From assembly GCA_026545225.1 (NCBI GenBank), contig CM048847.1:1-64000 (forward strand): a DNA stretch of 64,000 nucleotides. The letters run 5' to 3'. Each line of letters starts with the position of its first letter. Position 1 is the stretch's first letter. Under the pieces are notes generated by a model, which saw only the letters and a program-made list of their open reading frames with translations, had not been told where the DNA came from and did no database searches. Of the stretch, positions 61,746 to 64,000 are shown piece after piece. The position numbers and the translations under genes are program-made. Origin of the DNA: Cornus controversa (Eukaryota > Streptophyta > Magnoliopsida > Cornales > Cornaceae).

Positions 61746-63952
61746 TTTCAGTTGTTCTGATTCAAAAACCCCATTGCTTGAGAAGTTGTGTCATAATCAG
61801 AATCGTAAGTTTCTTTTTTCCAAATTAGACCATCAAAGCATCCAAAAGAAGTGACGAACCTGTCAATCCGATCTTCATCACAACCGTATGGTGCTTTGTT
61901 CCAAATTCGACCGTTTCGACATCTAAAGGAAACATTTTGCAAGCTACCAACCATTTTAAACTTGTTTCATTTGAGTTGTTATGATTAGAAAACCACATTC
62001 CAAGAGAAGTCGTGCCATAATAGTAATCGTACGCTGCTTTTTTCTAAATGAAACCATCAAAGCGTCCCAAAGAAACGACGAGCATGTCGATCCGATCTTC
62101 ATCCATGTCTGTTTGAGTTGTTCTGAGTCGAAAGAACTATTGCTTGCAATAATCAGGCATGACGACAACCGTATGGCGCTTTGTGCTAGAATTGACCATC
62201 TGGATGTCCAGAAAAATAGAGAATGACAACAACGGTTTCGAACTTGTTTCGTTTGACTTGTCCTGATTCGAAAAGTCCAATCCACGTGAAATCGTGCCAT
62301 ACCTAGAATTATACGTTGCTTTATGCCAAATTCAACCGTCAGGACGTCCTGAATCGAAAAGAGTAATTCCATGCTGCACCCATGAATGATCACAACCGTA
62401 TGGTGCTCTATGCCAACTTCAACCATCTGGACAAGTAAAAGAAACAATTCCCAAGCTATCGAGGATTTTAAACAAGTTTTGTTTGAGTTGTTCTGATTCA
62501 AAAACCCATTCCTTGAGAAGTCGTGCCATAATCAGAATCGTAAGTTTCTTTTTTCCAAATTAGACCATCAAAGCATCCAAAAGAAGTGACGAACCTGTCA
62601 ATCCGATCTTCATCACAACCGTATGGTGCTTTGTTCCAAATTCGACCGTTTGGACATCTAAAGGAAACATTTTGCAAGCTACCAACCATTTTAAACTTGT
62701 TTCATTTGAGTTGTTATGATTAGAAAACCACATTCCAAGAGAAGTCGTGCCATAATAGTAATCGTACGCTGCTTTTTTCTAAATGAAACCATCAAAGCGT
62801 CCCAAAGAAACGACGAGCATGTCGATCCGATCTTCATCCATGTCTGTTTGAGTTGTTCTGAGTCGAAAGAACTATTGCTTGCAATAATCAGGCATGACGA
62901 CAACCGTATGGCGCTTTGTGCTAGAATTGACCATCTGGATGTCCAGAAAAATAGAGAATGACAACAACGGTTTCGAACTTGTTTCGTTTGACTTGTCCTG
63001 ATTCGAAAAGTCCAATCCACGTGAAATCGTGCCATACCTAGAATTATACGTTGCTTTATGCCAAATTCAACCGTCAGGACGTCCTGAATCGAAAAGAGTA
63101 ATTCCATGCTGCACCCATGAATGATCACAACCGTATGGTGCTCTATGCCAACTTCAACCATCTGGACAAGTAAAAGAAACAATTCCCAAGCTATCGAGGA
63201 TTTTAAACAAGTTTTGTTTGAGTTGTTCTGATTCAAAAACCCATTCCTTGAGAAGTCGTGCCATAATCAGAATCGTAAGTTTCTTTTTTCCAAATTAGAC
63301 CATCAAAGCATCCAAAAGAAGTGACGAACATGTCAATCCGATCTTCATCACAATCGTATGGTGCTTTGTTCCAAATTCGACCGTTTGGACATCTGAAGGA
63401 AACAATTTGGAAGCTACCAACCATTTTAAACTTGTTTCATTTGAGTTGTTTTGATTAGAAAACCACATTCCAAGCGAAGTCTTGCCATAATATTAATCGT
63501 ACGCTACTTTTTTCAAAATGAAACCATCAAAGGGTCCCAAAGAAACGACGAGCATGTCGATCCGATCTTCATCCATGTTTGTTTGAGTTGTTCTGAGTCA
63601 AAAAGAACAATTCCTTGCAATAACCAGGCATGACCACAACCGTATGGCGCTTTGTGCTAGAATTGACCATCTGGATGTCCAGAAGAATAGAGAATGACAA
63701 CAACGGTTTTGAACTTGTTTCGTTTGACCTGTCCTGATTCGAAAAGTCCAATCCACGTGAAATCGTGCCATACATAGAATTATACGTTGCTTTATGCCTA
63801 ATTCGACCGTGAGGACGTCCTGAATCGAAAAGAGTAATTCCTTGCTGCACTCATGAATGATCACAACCGTATGGTGCTCTATGCCAACTTCAACCATCTG
63901 GACAAGTAAAAGAAACAATTCCCAAGCTATCGATGATTTTAAACAAGTTTAG
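61746..63952. repeat. Three-half HOR (A, A-like, B), 2207 bp
   Basis: After a normal half A the sequence begins half B (ACCCATTCC at about 62510). It then changes to half-A bases (GAACCTG at about 62594, CACAACCG), back for one base (GTTTGGACATC), and continues as half A (CTAAAGGAAACATTTTGC, GTTATGATTAG) before a normal half B. The insert adds 735 bp. Unequal exchange between A and B halves explains it. The mosaic bases place the crossover at about 62566-62660. Confidence 0.85.
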
Positions 63953-64000
63953 TTTCAGTTGTTCTGATTCAAAAACCCCATTGCTTGAGAAGTTGTGTCA

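Larger units (their letters stand above)
34921..64000. repeat. Satellite array, right arm: 1472-bp higher-order repeats
   Basis: The array resumes in half B of the split unit and continues to the window edge in the same orientation. Half-A starts lie at 35251, 36723, 38195, 39667, 41139, 42611, 44083, 45555, 47027, 48499, 49971, 51443, 52915, 54387, 55859, 57331, 58803, 60275, 61746 and 63953. All units are 1472 bp except 60275 (1471) and 61746 (2207). No 55-bp deletion unit occurs here. Units right of about 47000 differ more from each other. A TTTTTCAAAATG variant occurs in half B at about 37755, 39227, 46587, 48059, 49531, 61306 and 63513. A GGAAACATTTTGC variant runs through every half A from 48499 to about 62675. 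Confidence 0.97.

Overview
The window is plant-type heterochromatin. It is one long head-to-tail satellite DNA array interrupted once by a nearly complete L1-type (LINE) retrotransposon. There is no sign of a bacterial, viral or conventional single-copy gene region. The organism is most likely a flowering plant, probably a eudicot. This rests on the LINE: its first ORF has the plant arrangement of a W-x2-L motif, a DUF4283-like domain and a single CCHC zinc knuckle, and its second ORF has endonuclease, reverse transcriptase and a C-terminal zf-RVT zinc finger. I cannot name the genus from this sequence.

Layout. Positions 1-28857 and 34921-64000 are satellite. The dominant period is 1472 bp, and each 1472-bp higher-order repeat (HOR) consists of two related 736-bp halves, here called A and B, that are about 95% identical by eye. 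Each half is built from six copies of an older motif. Four are spaced about 140-143 bp apart and two are shortened to 81 and 87 bp, so the ancestral monomer appears to be about 142 bp. All HORs point the same way. On top of this there are recent local amplifications: a 4361-bp three-HOR block marked by a 55-bp deletion (positions 4465-13186, with shorter derivatives to 17492), a 2944-bp two-HOR pattern (about 49971-60274), a conversion-like patch near 60164-60388, and a three-half HOR at 61746-63952. The left arm is more uniform than the far right arm.

The LINE occupies 28858-34920 on the + strand. It has a short leader, ORF1 (RNA-binding, Gag-like), ORF2 (endonuclease plus reverse transcriptase) starting in a TAATG overlap with the ORF1 stop, a 544-bp 3' UTR and a poly(A) tail of about 20 nt. 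Both reading frames are open and the catalytic residues are present, so this looks like a young insertion. It lacks a target-site duplication; instead about 80-81 bp of satellite are missing at the insertion point. In known LINE biology ORF1 binds the element RNA, and ORF2 nicks the target and reverse-transcribes from the nick.

The many small open frames in the satellite (60-181 codons, both strands) recur only because the DNA recurs. I do not regard them as genes. I saw no tRNA, rRNA, CRISPR, promoter or riboswitch that I could support.
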